From positions 20,150,001-20,214,000 of the forward strand of contig OZ316891.1 of assembly GCA_973895155.1 (NCBI GenBank): a stretch of 64,000 nt of DNA, given 5' to 3'. The DNA comes from Marsupella aquatica (taxonomy: Eukaryota > Marchantiophyta). Position numbers and translations under genes: made by a program. Below, piece by piece: positions 10,845 to 22,700 of the stretch (its first letter is position 1; the number at the start of each line of letters is the position of its first letter). The notes under the pieces were generated by a model. That model did not search any database, was not told where the DNA came from, and saw only the letters and a list, made by a program, of their open reading frames with translations.

Positions 10845-11305
10845 GATGACTCCACAAAATTGGGACGTTGCAGGATATAGGTGTGACCAAGGTAGTATTT
10901 CTCGGAACACTCCACAAGAATTGGACGTTGCAAGATATAGATGTACCAAGGTTAATTTTAGAGTGACACTATTTACACTATATGCTCATTAAACAGTCAT
11001 TACTAATCTTATTTGAGGTATGCAAGCAAGGGCAGTTTTGAAAAGAGTTGTGTTTGTGATGGGTCTGTGAATGGACATACTCAAAACTGAAGTCAAATGA
11101 CCAAATATGCCTTTACTAAAAATCCAAATTTTAGAGTGACACTGTTTCCATGTGCATTAAATAGTAATTCTCTAATATTATTTGAGGTATGTTAGCAAGA
11201 GAAATTTCACTGAGACTTAGGAAAACGAACAAGTGTATCTCTGGTGGGTTACGGATTGACATATTCGTCAAATGACCATATAGCTTTACTAAAAATACAA
11301 GAGAA
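10845..11305. repeat. Two local tandem duplications
   Basis: A block with CTCCACAA.A.TTGG.ACGTTGCA.GATATAG occurs at about 10851-10885 and 10909-10945. Next, a 165-170 bp block starting at TTTTAGAGTGACACT occurs at about 10955-11125 and 11127-11300; both copies contain ATTTGAGGTATG, a GTCAAATGACCA box and CTTTACTAAAAAT. The copies have diverged by substitutions and small indels. Confidence 0.75.
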
Positions 11306-13276
11306 CATTGCAATGACTGACAATATCAGTTTGGGAAACGAAAATTACTACAGTAATCATTAGGCAAATGGCTGGCCCATTCCTTTGGTCCTGCATGGGG
11401 ACCCTTTCTGGCTGTATAAATGGGAATACACCGTACCAGTTCTGTTGACAGGTGACGAAAGTAGAAACATACTGATCAACTGGCCAATAATGGGTGTCAT
11501 CTGAATGGGAGGGGAAATTACTTAAAGGGTGGGCTCCGACAGCTGCACGAAAAAAGATAAATGTGAACTGCCAAAACGAGGGCAACCCAAACGATTTGCA
11601 TGAAGTGTATCCTCCAACAAAAAACACTAGTGTACTCTCTTGTAGAAGGGTGATGACTAAATAAGAGGGAGTTCTCTAATCTGTAAAACCACCTGACAAA
11701 CGGCAATAGTGAAATTTCTTCGGCTAGGGTTGAGTTGGGAAAGAAGCTGATTGTAAAAAGCAGGGAGGAAACGATATACTGCAGAAACTCTCAAGGACTC
11801 TCAACACTCACCTTTGGACCATTCAACTTGAGAATAATATGACGATGACAGTTTTCGTACGTGTTTGGCTTGTGAATGTTCACTTGAGAAGAGCAGTCCA
11901 TCTTACTGAGAAGTCATTTAGAGCTGATGATTACGATTAGACGATGCTTCGGGGGTCCTTCTTCAGAAGTCATTTGGAGCTGGTGGTTGAGGTTCGAAGA
12001 TCTTCGAAGGTTCTTCTTAACAACTCCTTTAGAGTGACGCTATTCGCAGAATCTTTGCAGTGTTGTTGTAGAGGTCTTTGCAGTACCGGTCTGGCAAATT
12101 CAAGAGATTCCTGGCTTCAAATATATTTGCAGCAGATAACGACTCCTATCTTCCACTTTCCATGGACTTGCAATATCCAGCCAAATAAACTCCGTCAAAT
12201 TTTCCTATCTTGCATGCAATGTCTTCATGATCTCTATATGCTACGGAAGAACTGACAATCCTGTGGGAGCCCATGGCAGCTGATTTTCAATGAGCAGTTC
12301 GGTAGTTTGGTTTTGCGAGCAACTTCGCCAAGAGAATTGGTACATTCCAATCTTCCTCCCACGGAGCAACAAAGTTCTGGGACACTGATCAATAAACAAA
12401 CTGGAGCACCTTAACGTAAAAGGCGTAACGGTGGATAGGCACTAAAGGCAAGCATCGTTTTCTTCGGAAAATTAGAAGTCTGGCACCTGCGTAATAAACA
12501 CATTCACAATCCATCTTGGTGCGCCCGATACCACCAAACCTGCTCGAGCTTTAAAGTGGACGGCGATTTGGCGACAGAAAAAATTGTGGGAGAAATAATA
12601 GTATGAGTTACAACGAAGCCTAAAGCCCTTGCAAATTCTTGTTTGGAATCGATGCAGACAACTCAAGGACCTCAACTGAAGGTGTAAGCAATGTAACAGG
12701 TTTCGAGCTGTGAAACCGCATTGCAAGTGTCTGGCTTCACCCTCGGCTGCTGTTTAATGGCCTCCAGGACTAGTGACAGGAACGTTGATGCTTTATAGCA
12801 CTGAAATCGATAAACTTGGCTATTAAAGCATAAAACTGTCATGATATAAACCAGACAACATGTAAATATTACAACGCTATTTTTGCAATTCTTCACCACC
12901 CATATGGGAGTTTCAGTGCCTCCCAACCGAGAAGCTGAAATTCTATGTCCAGTCACTTACCTTCGGTGTGACTGACAGAATGAATGCTGCAGTGACATTC
13001 CTAACAGTATGATATCCTAGGAACAGGGACTCCACTCGTTGTGCAGATTAATGCCTAGTACTATGAAAGGAAATCCCAACTTCGTTGTCTTATTGTAGAA
13101 TGGAATTGATAGAAAACTAATGATTAGAAACATAAATCCCCAATTGATATAACCCAATCCCGGCTACAGCCTCACCACCTCTCCATATTGATGGGATTTG
13201 AAATTCGAAGAAGCGCAACTGGAGGTATGAAGAAATATACATATGATATACATCGAACCAGCTGTCGACCCAGCTG
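11306..13276. other. Gene-free region; right part is the 3' flank of the second F-box gene
   Basis: Only short open frames with no recognisable domain. A TTTAGAGTGACGCTATTCGCA stretch near 12030 echoes the repeat at 10955-11300. The last few hundred bases before 13277 are probably 3' UTR of the minus-strand F-box gene. Confidence 0.5.
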
Positions 13277-14464
13277 TTAGAGATCGATGGTACACATGGA
13301 ATGAGAATGAAGGAAGCCAACAGAACACTGAATCCTCTCCCATACCAGTGGCTCGTCCATCACGCCCAGCCCTTGGCTATTCAGAGGCGTCAACTCCATG
13401 TGTCCCGCTGCTGTTCTGCCATAGACCAAAGCCAAAAGTTCTCCGTTGACAGCCAAAGCCGATACTGCATCCGCAAAAGGAAGGGTCCGGTTTTTACCTC
13501 GTTGTTGGTCAAAGACATCCCACGAGATGGATTGCGAAACATTCCAAAGACGAGTAGATTCATCAAGGACATACAGAACCTCATCCACTATCTTATGCAC
13601 TCTTCCGTCGATCACCACCATCGTCTCTGCCACCACAGCTCTTGCAGAAGTGTTGAAGTTGAAGTTCTCGACTTTTCTCCAAGAATCCTGGCTGGGATTA
13701 TAAACTTCAATGGGAAGAGTACCACTCCTGTGATTTCTTCCTAGAATCTTACCAAGCTGGACATAAAATTCCCCTCCGATCACGACCACCTTATGGTGCA
13801 TCCGAGTTGATAGCATTGGTGCAATTCGTCGCCACTCATCCTGCTCTGGATCGTACACTTCCGCTGCCGCCTGTGCTCCCATTCCCCCGAATACATAAAT
13901 CTTCCCATCTTGGGCCTCACAGGCGAAAGCGGCCCGTCCGGTTATCATGCTCGCACATTGCTTCCAACCTGGTTGACCTGTCAGATCGAACGCGTACACT
14001 TCATCCCTAAGCTCCAGGGGCCCCCTTCCCTTACCTCCAATTATGTACAACGTACCTCGAACGGAGACACAACAACATTCCTCAGGAATGCCGCTAAGGC
14101 CGGAGGGAATTTGAGGGAGCAGATGCCACGAGTTCCTAGTGGAATCGTAGACAGACAGGGCACTCACGACGTTCCTGTACTTATTTGCTTGATCGTCGTG
14201 GATCATGGCGACCAGGGTTTGAGTGCATTTACCACGAACGCGAGCTTCATAGACATCTCGGCTCTTGAGCGCCCCTCGCCAGCCATGGCACACGGATGAA
14301 AGCACATACAGTTCGTTCCAGTGCAGTCTGGTGAGGATGTGGCTAGTAGTTACCTCATCCGGCAGCCCCGGAAGCAGACTCGGAGAATTGCTACCGTCTC
14401 CACAAAATCCAGCAGCATCTGTTCTGTGAGACCCTAGCACATATGTTGAAAACACTGATCCCAT
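13277..14464 (-). CDS. F-box/kelch-repeat protein (KFB type), intronless
   Basis: The product is 395 residues from the ATG at 14464; the frame extends six codons further upstream but without an ATG. Residues about 28-75 are an F-box (LLPGLPDEVTTSHILTRL, then VCHGWRGALKS). At least four kelch blades follow, with Gly-Gly and Trp signatures: GTLYIIGGKGRG, GKIYVFGGMGAQAA with VYDPEQDEW, GGEFYVQLGK with VYNPSQDSWRK, and VLYVLDESTRLWNVS. The order and spacing resemble plant KFB proteins such as Arabidopsis At1g80440/At1g15670, which target phenylalanine ammonia-lyase or type-B response regulators for ubiquitination. That specificity is not established here. Predicted role: SCF substrate receptor. 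It is not a recent copy of the F-box gene at 7306, since the two share only the domain plan. Confidence 0.92.
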   Translation of the reverse strand: MGSVFSTYVLGSHRTDAAGFCGDGSNSPSLLPGLPDEVTTSHILTRLHWNELYVLSSVCHGWRGALKSRDVYEARVRGKCTQTLVAMIHDDQANKYRNVVSALSVYDSTRNSWHLLPQIPSGLSGIPEECCCVSVRGTLYIIGGKGRGPLELRDEVYAFDLTGQPGWKQCASMITGRAAFACEAQDGKIYVFGGMGAQAAAEVYDPEQDEWRRIAPMLSTRMHHKVVVIGGEFYVQLGKILGRNHRSGTLPIEVYNPSQDSWRKVENFNFNTSARAVVAETMVVIDGRVHKIVDEVLYVLDESTRLWNVSQSISWDVFDQQRGKNRTLPFADAVSALAVNGELLALVYGRTAAGHMELTPLNSQGLGVMDEPLVWERIQCSVGFLHSHSMCTIDL

Positions 14465-15045
14465 GTCCTTGGCAAACAGCAATCACCCGGCTCTCAATTG
14501 TTCCCCAGATGCCCAATTAAACTCGTAGACCCCGCCATCGTTTTCTCTGCAGGAGGGGAGGAAAAATTTGTTGTCCCCGTCCAGTCCTGAATCGAATCGC
14601 TAGAAATTATTGCAGCAGTTGCAAAGAGCTGTGATTGAGCGCTTCCTTCCGATCGACCACGGCATCAACAAACCTCGCTCGAAATTCGCGCCGATGCTCC
14701 GTGATGAGCTTGTGATGAGCAAAGCTCGACTCGGAGGAGAAACGGAATTTGGGTTGATGAAGCTCTAGTAATCGGAAGCTGAATCGGAGGACGGGCTCCA
14801 TTCGATTCTCAGCTCGCTCGTTCCATACACTCATGAAACAAAGACTTCCATATCCTCTCAAGACCTTCGACACCAATCCGATCGATGCTCGCCCCGCCCC
14901 CCTCCAAGATTTTGGGAGGGGGGCCAACGGCAGAGTGCGTCATGGAACCGCGCCTAGAGTTCTATCCTAATGAGCGCCTATGGCATAGTTTTACGATAGA
15001 TATGTCAGTTTTATCATGATACTAGTCCAATACCTCTATGTTACA
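14465..15045 (-). promoter_or_regulatory. Probable 5' UTR and promoter of the second F-box gene
   Basis: GC-richer sequence precedes the ATG on the minus strand. One open frame of 106 codons (14607-14927, minus) begins near a G/C-rich run but shows no family signature and is more likely leader or chance. No TATA box could be assigned with confidence. Confidence 0.4.
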
Positions 15046-15049
15046 CAAA

Positions 15050-15465
15050 AGATGTGGACATGAGAAAAAACATGGAAAAAGTTAAAAAAGATATCAATGA
15101 GAAGAAAAAATGCAAAGGTAAAAAAAATATGTCGAGGAGAGAGAAGATGGCAAGGTTAAACATGTAAAGATAATGAAAAGATGTCGATGAGAGAAAAGAT
15201 ATTGAAGGTGAAGGAATGTTGTTGTGGTGAGACAAAGATGTCAAGTTGATAAAAAGATGGCGAGATGAGAAAAAGATAAGGTGTCAAGGTAAAAAATATG
15301 TCAAGGAGTGAAAACAAATGTCAAGGGTGAGAGAAAAATGTAGACGGTGAGAATAAAATATTGTGGTAAGATAAAGATGACGAGCTGAGAAAAAGATGGC
15401 AAGGCAAGGAAAAGATGTTGAGGAGATGAATATGTGAAAAGATGTCAAGGCGAGACAAGAAATTA
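15050..15465. repeat. Purine-rich degenerate array (GAGAAAAAGATGTCAAG theme)
   Basis: About 400 bases of almost pure purine on the + strand are built from variants of an approximately 20-bp unit, for example AAAGATGTCAAGGTGAGA, AAAGATGGCAAGG and AAAGATGTCGATGAGAG. Spacing is irregular and units are diverged. The minus-strand Phe/Ser/Leu-rich frames are by-products of the composition. Confidence 0.85.
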
Positions 15466-16545
15466 TAAGCTTTACAATGTAGTTATCAAGACATGTTATG
15501 TGTGATCCTGACCATACACTTTTGTGGTAGTGTTCAATAACCCATCCATTATCCATTGCACATAGAAATTTGAGAGGCGAGATAGCGGCCACCCCATCAT
15601 GGAGTCCAAGCACAATCAAGGGACTGGAAAAAATATGTTTTATTTAACTTAAAATTCTTAGAGAAATAAACATTCTATATATTATTTATATTCATAGTTT
15701 TTCCAAAAAATCAATGTTTTCTCCAAATTTTCCAATTTGAGTTTAGATAATTTAAATATGAATCAATGTAATTATTTTTGAATTAAGTTCTTCATCTTGA
15801 GCAGGCGTGTTGGCTTGTTAAAGGGTATGTTGGACAGAGATTTATTTTAGATAGGGTATATGGATAAATTTGAAGGTGTTACAAAACAATGTTTTGATGG
15901 CAGGTCAAAATTGGTTCAGGCTTTACAAAGGATTGGGGATAAGGTATTCTAGTGATAAAAAATGATAGAGGGAGGAAACGTTCATATGCATCAATGGATT
16001 CCTATGCATGGATGGTACCAAAAGGACTCTCATGCATTGGCAGCCACTTTTCTTGCTTAGGAAACCGTGTCACTTTTTCCCTTCACACCAAACACTATGT
16101 ACTTAATTTTTTGTTCATCCTTCGCTTTGTCATATTCTTTACTTTTTGAGCCTGCAAATTCAAATGACGACCACTCTATAAAAGAGTGGGACCTTGTATT
16201 ATAGATCTTGATGTAATTGTGGTCGTTTAGGCAACCCAAGGGACCCTAGTGCCCTAGCCTAATTTTCAAGGTTTTCCCTTTTCTCCAGGTGGCTAAATGT
16301 CTCCCTCGCTTTGAGGATAACCATCAAATCTCCTTGGATTAAGGAGAACCCTTAGATTCTGGCTAGCAGGGTCTGTGGTTAGGTGGGAAACTACAGTAGT
16401 TGATAGAAGACAAAAAACATAACCAAATTTTCTCCAAAAGAGATAAAGACTTTTTTAAAGGGTGGACTGTAGCTAATTTTTAGGTGGAAAACTAGTGAAT
16501 GGAAGACAAAAAAAACATAACCAATGCGAAGTACCACTTCTTGTG
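15466..16545. other. Gene-free AT-rich region
   Basis: No gene, tRNA or repeat family is recognisable. Short frames near 15950-16240 on both strands show no domain. Confidence 0.5.
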
Positions 16546-16702
16546 AGATGACTCCTGAGCCCATAGAGGCATGGCTGTGCGATAGCTCACGTGAGTTGAA
16601 ATGCATTGGTCTAGGGTTCAAATGTTGTGACTGATTGTTCCCATTCTGTGGGGTTTCGCAGATTCCCCCTTAATTTACGTATTAAAAAAAGATGACTCCT
16701 GA
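16546..16702 (+). mobile_element. SINE-like insertion with 13-bp target-site duplications
   Basis: A body of about 132 bp (16559-16690) is flanked by identical direct repeats AGATGACTCCTGA at 16546-16558 and 16690-16702. The body contains TAGCTCACGTGAGTTG, an A-box-like stretch, followed about 35 bases later by GGGTTCAAATGTTG, a degenerate pol III B box. It ends in an A-rich tail ATTAAAAAAA immediately before the right repeat. Length, internal boxes, A-rich 3' end and perfect flanking repeats together fit a tRNA-derived SINE inserted by LINE machinery. The shared A at the tail/repeat junction leaves one base of ambiguity. Confidence 0.75.
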
Positions 16703-16714
16703 CCCTAAATCTTT

Positions 16715-16935
16715 TGAAATGAAGGAGCCAAAGTTTGGAAAGTTTGGAGGAGCTCTAGAAAAATAAGCATTCCACATAAGCATTTACTTGGGCCCATTGC
16801 TTGTCATGTAGGATTGATAGACATCATACCTTAATGGGCCTTAGTTCTTCCAAAGGTAACTCCAGCCCTTTCCACCTATTACAGAGTCTAGATTTAATCT
16901 CAAAAGAGAATGAAAGAAGACAAGGCCCCCCGCAT
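16715..16935 (-). repeat. Inverted diverged copy of the 2.6-3.2 kb dispersed repeat
   Basis: Read on the minus strand, this stretch has TGGCTTTACAAGATGCGG, GGCCCATTAAGGTATG.TGTC, CAATGGGCCCAAG, a TTATTTTTCTAGA box and CCAAACTTTGGCTC. This is the same order as at about 2811-3165 on the plus strand. It adjoins the SINE-like insertion. Confidence 0.7.
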
Positions 16936-18640
16936 CTTGTAAAGCCACTTTAACCATTGCAGCAAGTCAGCCCTTGATTGTCTGACATGGCAAAAGGACA
17001 ACCGGGGAAAAAGCTCACATTGGCAATATTGAAGTTGGGGCACATGATTGCAAGGCAGTCAATACATTTTGAGGTGGATGCAGTTTGGGACCACCTCATT
17101 AGAATGATTTGTTCAGAATGCAACCCAGTCTCAACAGGCAAGAGACAGTGCAACTACCATAGTCAGGCAAATGGGGGCACTATGAGAGAAGCAACTTGGC
17201 AATGGTGCCACTGTACTCAGAGGAAAACCTGGTGGATCCCAGTTACCAAAATTAGTCAATGATGTTCTTGAGAAAATTAAAAAGTGCACTATTCTGTTCT
17301 CTCGGGACTTGTTGGACACTGGCGTTCAAATTGACTATGGCCCTTGGTGCCTTTCTTGCCAATCAGAAAACCCAAAAAAACAACATGCTATATATGAATG
17401 ACCTCTTTAAACAGTCACATTCAAATCTAAAATCTCTTCGCAAGCAGGTACTTAAGAAAATTAAGATAGCTAGAAAAGAACAAGAAATATAACTTTAGTG
17501 TTCGAAAGTTAACTTTTGGATCCCTTTCTCCCCCAAACGGTTTCCTGTATCAAGAGGGATTGTAGTGAAGAACAATTGCCTCAAACATACTCCAGTCACC
17601 TCTACTCTGGACCAACTACCTTAGTGTCGTCCCAGTTTGCAAAGGACCTGTGCAAAACATTGATTATTTTTCATTTGAAGAAATATTGCAGGGCAGAACC
17701 ATTACTCTCTTATTTTTCATTTTCATTTTAACTACGATGTATACTGTCAAAAGTTAGTGTTTTTACACCAGGACTCTTAGAATATTTTTAGACTCTACAT
17801 GACAAAATATTTTGTTAATTAGGCCCAAAATTTTGATAATTATTTGTTTAGTGTGCAAACCTGGATGGCATTACAGTAGAGAACAAAGCCCAAATGGACC
17901 GAGCACTTTGTCAAAAAGCCTTGATAGACTTTGACAACCTCTATGGACCAAGCTGGGTCATCATTTTTCACTGACATAACACCTGTTACACTTCTGTCCT
18001 AATTGTGACCTGTAAGAGCATTCCGACTAGTTGCACTAAGTAGTCTGTCCGGTTGCAACATGCCTATCCTCTTCTGTTTGGTTTCTTAATTTGTTTAGCA
18101 CTGCAAAAGTAAAAATTCATAAGACAATCATGGTAAAATTGGTAAAGTGCATATTATAGTTTTTATTTATAAATATGTGGTTGGCTTAACTAGACTGGAC
18201 TAACCCAAGATGACATGTAATTAGTCTGGGACACATGGGGGGCTCATAATATGTCCAGGCTAAAACATATGACTGTGAAGATAACCTCGTCCAAAGTTGG
18301 AGGAGTTTTGCATGGTCCAATTGTGAGCCTCCCTGTGTCTGCTCACCAATTGCCTACAATCTTGCGTTAGTATAGTTGAAGTACACGAACCCATCTATCG
18401 ATTTATATAATTGAGATCAAAATTTTATTTTTCATGGTTTACTGTCTAGAGTGAACCCCTAGATTGTGACGTTAGAAAGTGACTGAAATTAAGGGTGCAA
18501 GTGTAAACCGAGGATTGGGGGTTATATGAGTCTCTCAAAAAGTAGAGGGCGGACTTGAAATGTACTCATCTCTAAAAGAACACGCACTCAGGCACAATAG
18601 TGCGAGTACAAAAAATGGTGGATAACCATCATTAATCTAA
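16936..18640. other. Gene-free region
   Basis: A 94-codon frame at 16978-17262 (+) and its antisense show no recognisable domain. Most of 17700-18640 is AT-rich with no visible structure. I see nothing I can support as a gene. Confidence 0.5.
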
Positions 18641-18714
18641 ATTTTGGGGGCAGATTAGTGCTACCGTAGGACACAAAATGGTGGATAATGTGATAAAACT
18701 GATTGCGGTTATGC

Positions 18715-18925
18715 ACGGTGACCTGTAGTCCACTGTAAATCGACCGGTAAATGTTTTGGCCCTGCGCCTGAAGTCGTTGGGCTAGTGGGCAGGCACCCGA
18801 ATCCGACCGGTAAGTGCTCTGGCCGATCGCCTGAAGTCGTTGGGCTAGTCGGCAAGCACCCGAAGCCGACCGGTAAGTGCTCTGGCCGAGGGCCTGAAGT
18901 CGTTGGGCTAGTCGTCACCCGAATG
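18715..18925. repeat. GC-rich 63-bp minisatellite, about three units
   Basis: Units start near 18741, 18804 and 18867 and carry GACCGGTAAGTGCTCTGGCC, CCTGAAGTCGTTGGGCTAGT and GGCAAGCACCCGAA. Because 63 is a multiple of three, the minus strand stays open and gives a 21-residue Pro/Thr/Ser-rich repeat. No start context or family supports it as a gene. The array lies about 780 bases before the FTSH4 start codon. Confidence 0.85.
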
Positions 18926-19702
18926 CCGGAATGCGTCAATGTTATGTGACCGGCGGGATCGGATCGGGATCGGGATACAGGCAGGGTTCATGGCGCGGTG
19001 ACTGGCCACGAAGTTCTTTCCAAGCGAGCTTTTCGAAGCAAAGCGACGATGGTCTGAACTCGGAAGGACTGTGCACTACTGTGGGTTCGGTTGTCGTCGG
19101 GAATTGTCGGGGAGAGCTGCTGCTGCTGCTCCATTTTCATTTTCATCGGCATCTTCATCTTCAATTCGTCGTCATCATCTACATCGCCCGCGAAGAGAAA
19201 AGGGTGGGATTGGTTGGAGGCCATTACAATCATCCACGAGTCGAAGGAGACGGAGGACGACGATGGAGGTTGCTTGTGCTGGATGGCCCCGCTCGCGCCT
19301 TGGAATGTGTTAGGTTCGTCACCTCCCAGGGTAGGGTTTCGGTAAGATTTTTCGGAATTGCGTAGAAGAGCGCAGGGTAGGGTTTCGAGAAGGTTGAAGA
19401 ATTGTTGATTTTGGGAGACGTGGGAGGGACGCATTTCTGTGGATGGAGGCTATCGGCCTCCTTTGAACGTGATTTGGTCGAACAATTGAGGCCGCCCTGC
19501 TGACGGTCGCTTTCCTGCCCATGGTGTCGGAGCTACCGTTTAGGGATGAAGATACTAGAGTGATTTGACGTCGTCAAGCGATTTCGATTGCCTGGGTGTC
19601 TCCGGTTGGGGGTTCGCCTGGATAGGGTTTTTGAAGGAAGGGAGGAAGACAAGGAGGAAGTGAGGGAGGGCAGCACAGAAAGTGAGCATCGCCTTGACCA
19701 CC
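18926..19702 (+). promoter_or_regulatory. Promoter and probable 5' UTR of FTSH4
   Basis: GC-richer sequence with trinucleotide-like runs (GCTGCTGCTGCTCC and CATCTTCATCTTCAAT near 19120-19165). Long frames on both strands overlap each other (18931-19365 plus, 18988-19434 minus) and are low-complexity, so I do not call a gene. The region leads to an ideal start context, CCACCATGGC, at 19703. Confidence 0.45.
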
Positions 19703-22700
19703 ATGGCTTGGCGGCGGCTAGTAGAACAGGTGGCTCTTCTCACTTAATCTTTGTTCGTCGTGGGGTTTGGTATGTTTGTTTAGGAATCACAACGTTGTAG
19801 GAGAAATTTAGAATTATTTGGCTACTTCGATTTTGTTGACTCTCTAATTTCGGGGGGAGGGGGAGAAGTCGTAGCTAATGCTGAGACCGAGCTTTCTCAA
19901 TTTGATTGAGTAAACGCGCTAGAAAATCGCATTTCGAACCCTAAAATACTCTGGTGCGATTTTTTGTGTCGTATACTAGTGAATCGGCCCTTTTTAGTAC
20001 TTTTGCTGTCATCATACCCGAATCCCTAGATTAGAATGAAGAGAAGCGTTGGCTCGTTCACTATAAATCTGCCGATAACTCTGGAATGTTCAGTTACACT
20101 CCGACTCAGTGCATATCAAGGAAGGCCAATCTTGGAAAAACGTTTTGTCGGCTCCATACTTCTCGCAGATGTCTCCTCTTTTCCTCAACATCTAATAATC
20201 GGAGGCTGCCATTTAATAAATTGAATAGAGCTTGTACTAAGGAGAAGGGCGAGGTGTCTCCAGCTTTTCTAGATAATATATTATCATCGTACAGGGCAGT
20301 CTATGGTGTTTAGTTGCAGAGAGAGGAATTTTTATGTCACAGTGATTTGCTGTTTATTTTACGGTAAAGTAGCCATCTTTTAATCCAAGAGTTGGCAGTA
20401 TCTGACCTCTTTAACGCTGCACTGGTCTCAACACATCCCATAAGTAAATTTTGGATTAACTTTAATTTGGTTATATATGACCTGTTTGTGTAAACATTAC
20501 TTCATGTACTCTGCAGGGCGGATACGCAGTGAAGCAGGTTGCAACCTCCTCAGCATTGGTTGGACTCACGAATAGTTTGAGGACATCCTTGTTCGAAATT
20601 AGGTCACATGCCCATAGTCTTTCTGATGGAGGTTCGTACCTTTCTCCGTTGTTTGTTCAAGATTCGCAAATCATTCTGATTGCGGCTCTATGGTTTAGCT
20701 GTGGTCAATCTTCTGTTTTAAGGATTTGGTGCTTGTCTGTTTGATCGGGAGCTCGAAGTACCCAGATGTCGGCAAGGTGGCTGTGTCATTCTCACACCAG
20801 GCAAGATGTGAATGTTTTGGAGCCAGTTAATGCAAGATGTTCTTGCTCATTGGAGCGTTTACTGAATGATCCTACTCCATAGTTCGAAGTGATTCCTGAC
20901 ACCGTTTGCAAAATTTTGTAGGCTTGTCTTTTCGGCACTATCAAAAGCGTGAGATGTCAAGTTACCTGAATGCTTTTTCTCGAAAACTGGATCAGCTGGA
21001 CCGGGAGTCCGGAAAATACGAGGCAGACGACAAGCATGCATTTCTGCTGAAGGAATTGAACCGAGTTGATCCGGAAGGGGTCATAAGATGGTTCGAGAGT
21101 CAGCCTGGATCTCATCACACCCCAGGAACTATAGCGGAGTACGTGAAAGCTTTGGTGAAAGTTGACAGACTCGATGAGAGTGCGCTCTTCAAGACGTTAC
21201 AGCAAGGTCGTGCTGTTCAGATCCTTTATAACCTTTTAGGTTTCCACATGCATAGAATCATATACAAGATAATGGTCTAAGCTTCACTCCTCTCTCACTC
21301 GTAAGTCTAGATATACGTGGGTTGGCACAATTAGAAAATGGCGTTGCATTTTCTATAAGAGAAGTCATGTGAGTTGGGAGGGCAGTCATTGTGCAATCCC
21401 CCTTTTAGCTTGTGCTTCTCATTACTGCTATGCTCACTTATGAACTATTTTCATCTCTACCTTTATTTCTATTGCTTGCAAAGGGGTTTCTATGGATGGA
21501 TCTGGAAAACCTTAAGTGTTCACTTTGTTTTGTTAGCCAGGTGAGATTAAGTTATAGTCCACGGTTACAGGTGGATGTATCAATTTTAGAGTCGAATCAC
21601 CTGTCTGATGTTGGTCCCTCGTGTGCACGTCACTGTACAGGAGCACTTGCATCGATGCACGGGATGCGAGCCGAACCGATGCCCAACATTTCAGGGTCAT
21701 CTCCCGTGCTTGGAAATGTAGGAATGGCTACCAAAGAAGGAGCTTTGGGAACGCCAAGTGCTCCCATCCACATGGTTACTGCAGAGGGAGGACTGAAAGT
21801 TCAGGCATGGCGAACGTTACGAACGTTGGCATTGGGTTTTCTTCTCCTCTCTGGCGTTGGAGCCCTTATAGAAGACCGTGGAATTGGCAAGGGTGAGTTT
21901 CCGAAACCCAGTAGATATCTACCTATCGCTGTAGTATCCCTTTATCTTAGGTGATCTCAGGAGGAAAGTTCCTTGTGCCCTTGTGCCAAGTTCCGATGAT
22001 GGTTGATCGATCACAGTCAGTCGTGAAGCGACGCCCGGCCCATTGTTTCCATATTCTGGTCCCAAAGGAAAAAGTTCTTTTGCTGGCGGAAGTCAGGGAA
22101 AGAGGCTTTGGGGATCTTGATGATCTTCAGTCTTATAATTGGGCTGGCTTGTGTCGTCTGTAATCTCCTCTCACACAAGAGTAACTGCCTATGGACATGA
22201 GTGCACTGCAAACTACTTATGTCGAAACCGCATTCCCATGACACACTGCGGCATTAGAACAGCAAAGAACTACCTCCTTTTGTGATTTTTGGCGCTGCTT
22301 ATGTCTAGGCTTTGGTGAGTTGAAATGACGACTGGAGGTCCGGTTGATACGGATTCAAGTGGAGGTGTAATGGACGCTCTGCACCAAGTCACTCATGCCA
22401 CTGATTCAATTGGCAGGGCTGGGTTTGAATGAGGAGGTGCAACCAAGCATTGAATCAAACACAAAGTTCAGTGACGTGAAGGGTGTGGATGAAGCCAAGG
22501 CGGAGCTAGAGGAAATAGTCCATTATCTTCGAGATCCCAAGGTAAAGTACCTCTATAGCTTTCAAGAAGTACTTAGCCTAGATACCTTTGCTTACAGATT
22601 CTGCATCTACCATGTGACGGGAGTATCATTACTTAAACTGCCTCTAATAAGTCTCCTATTCTTCGTCTTTTGTGCTGAGTAGCGATTTACAAGGCTTGGA

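Noticed and set aside
16978-17262. 94-codon frame as a transposon remnant
   Set aside because: No reverse transcriptase, integrase, transposase or zinc-knuckle motif could be recognised on either strand.
18931-19434. Overlapping long frames on both strands before FTSH4
   Set aside because: Low complexity, mutually antisense, no family resemblance; better explained as leader and promoter DNA.
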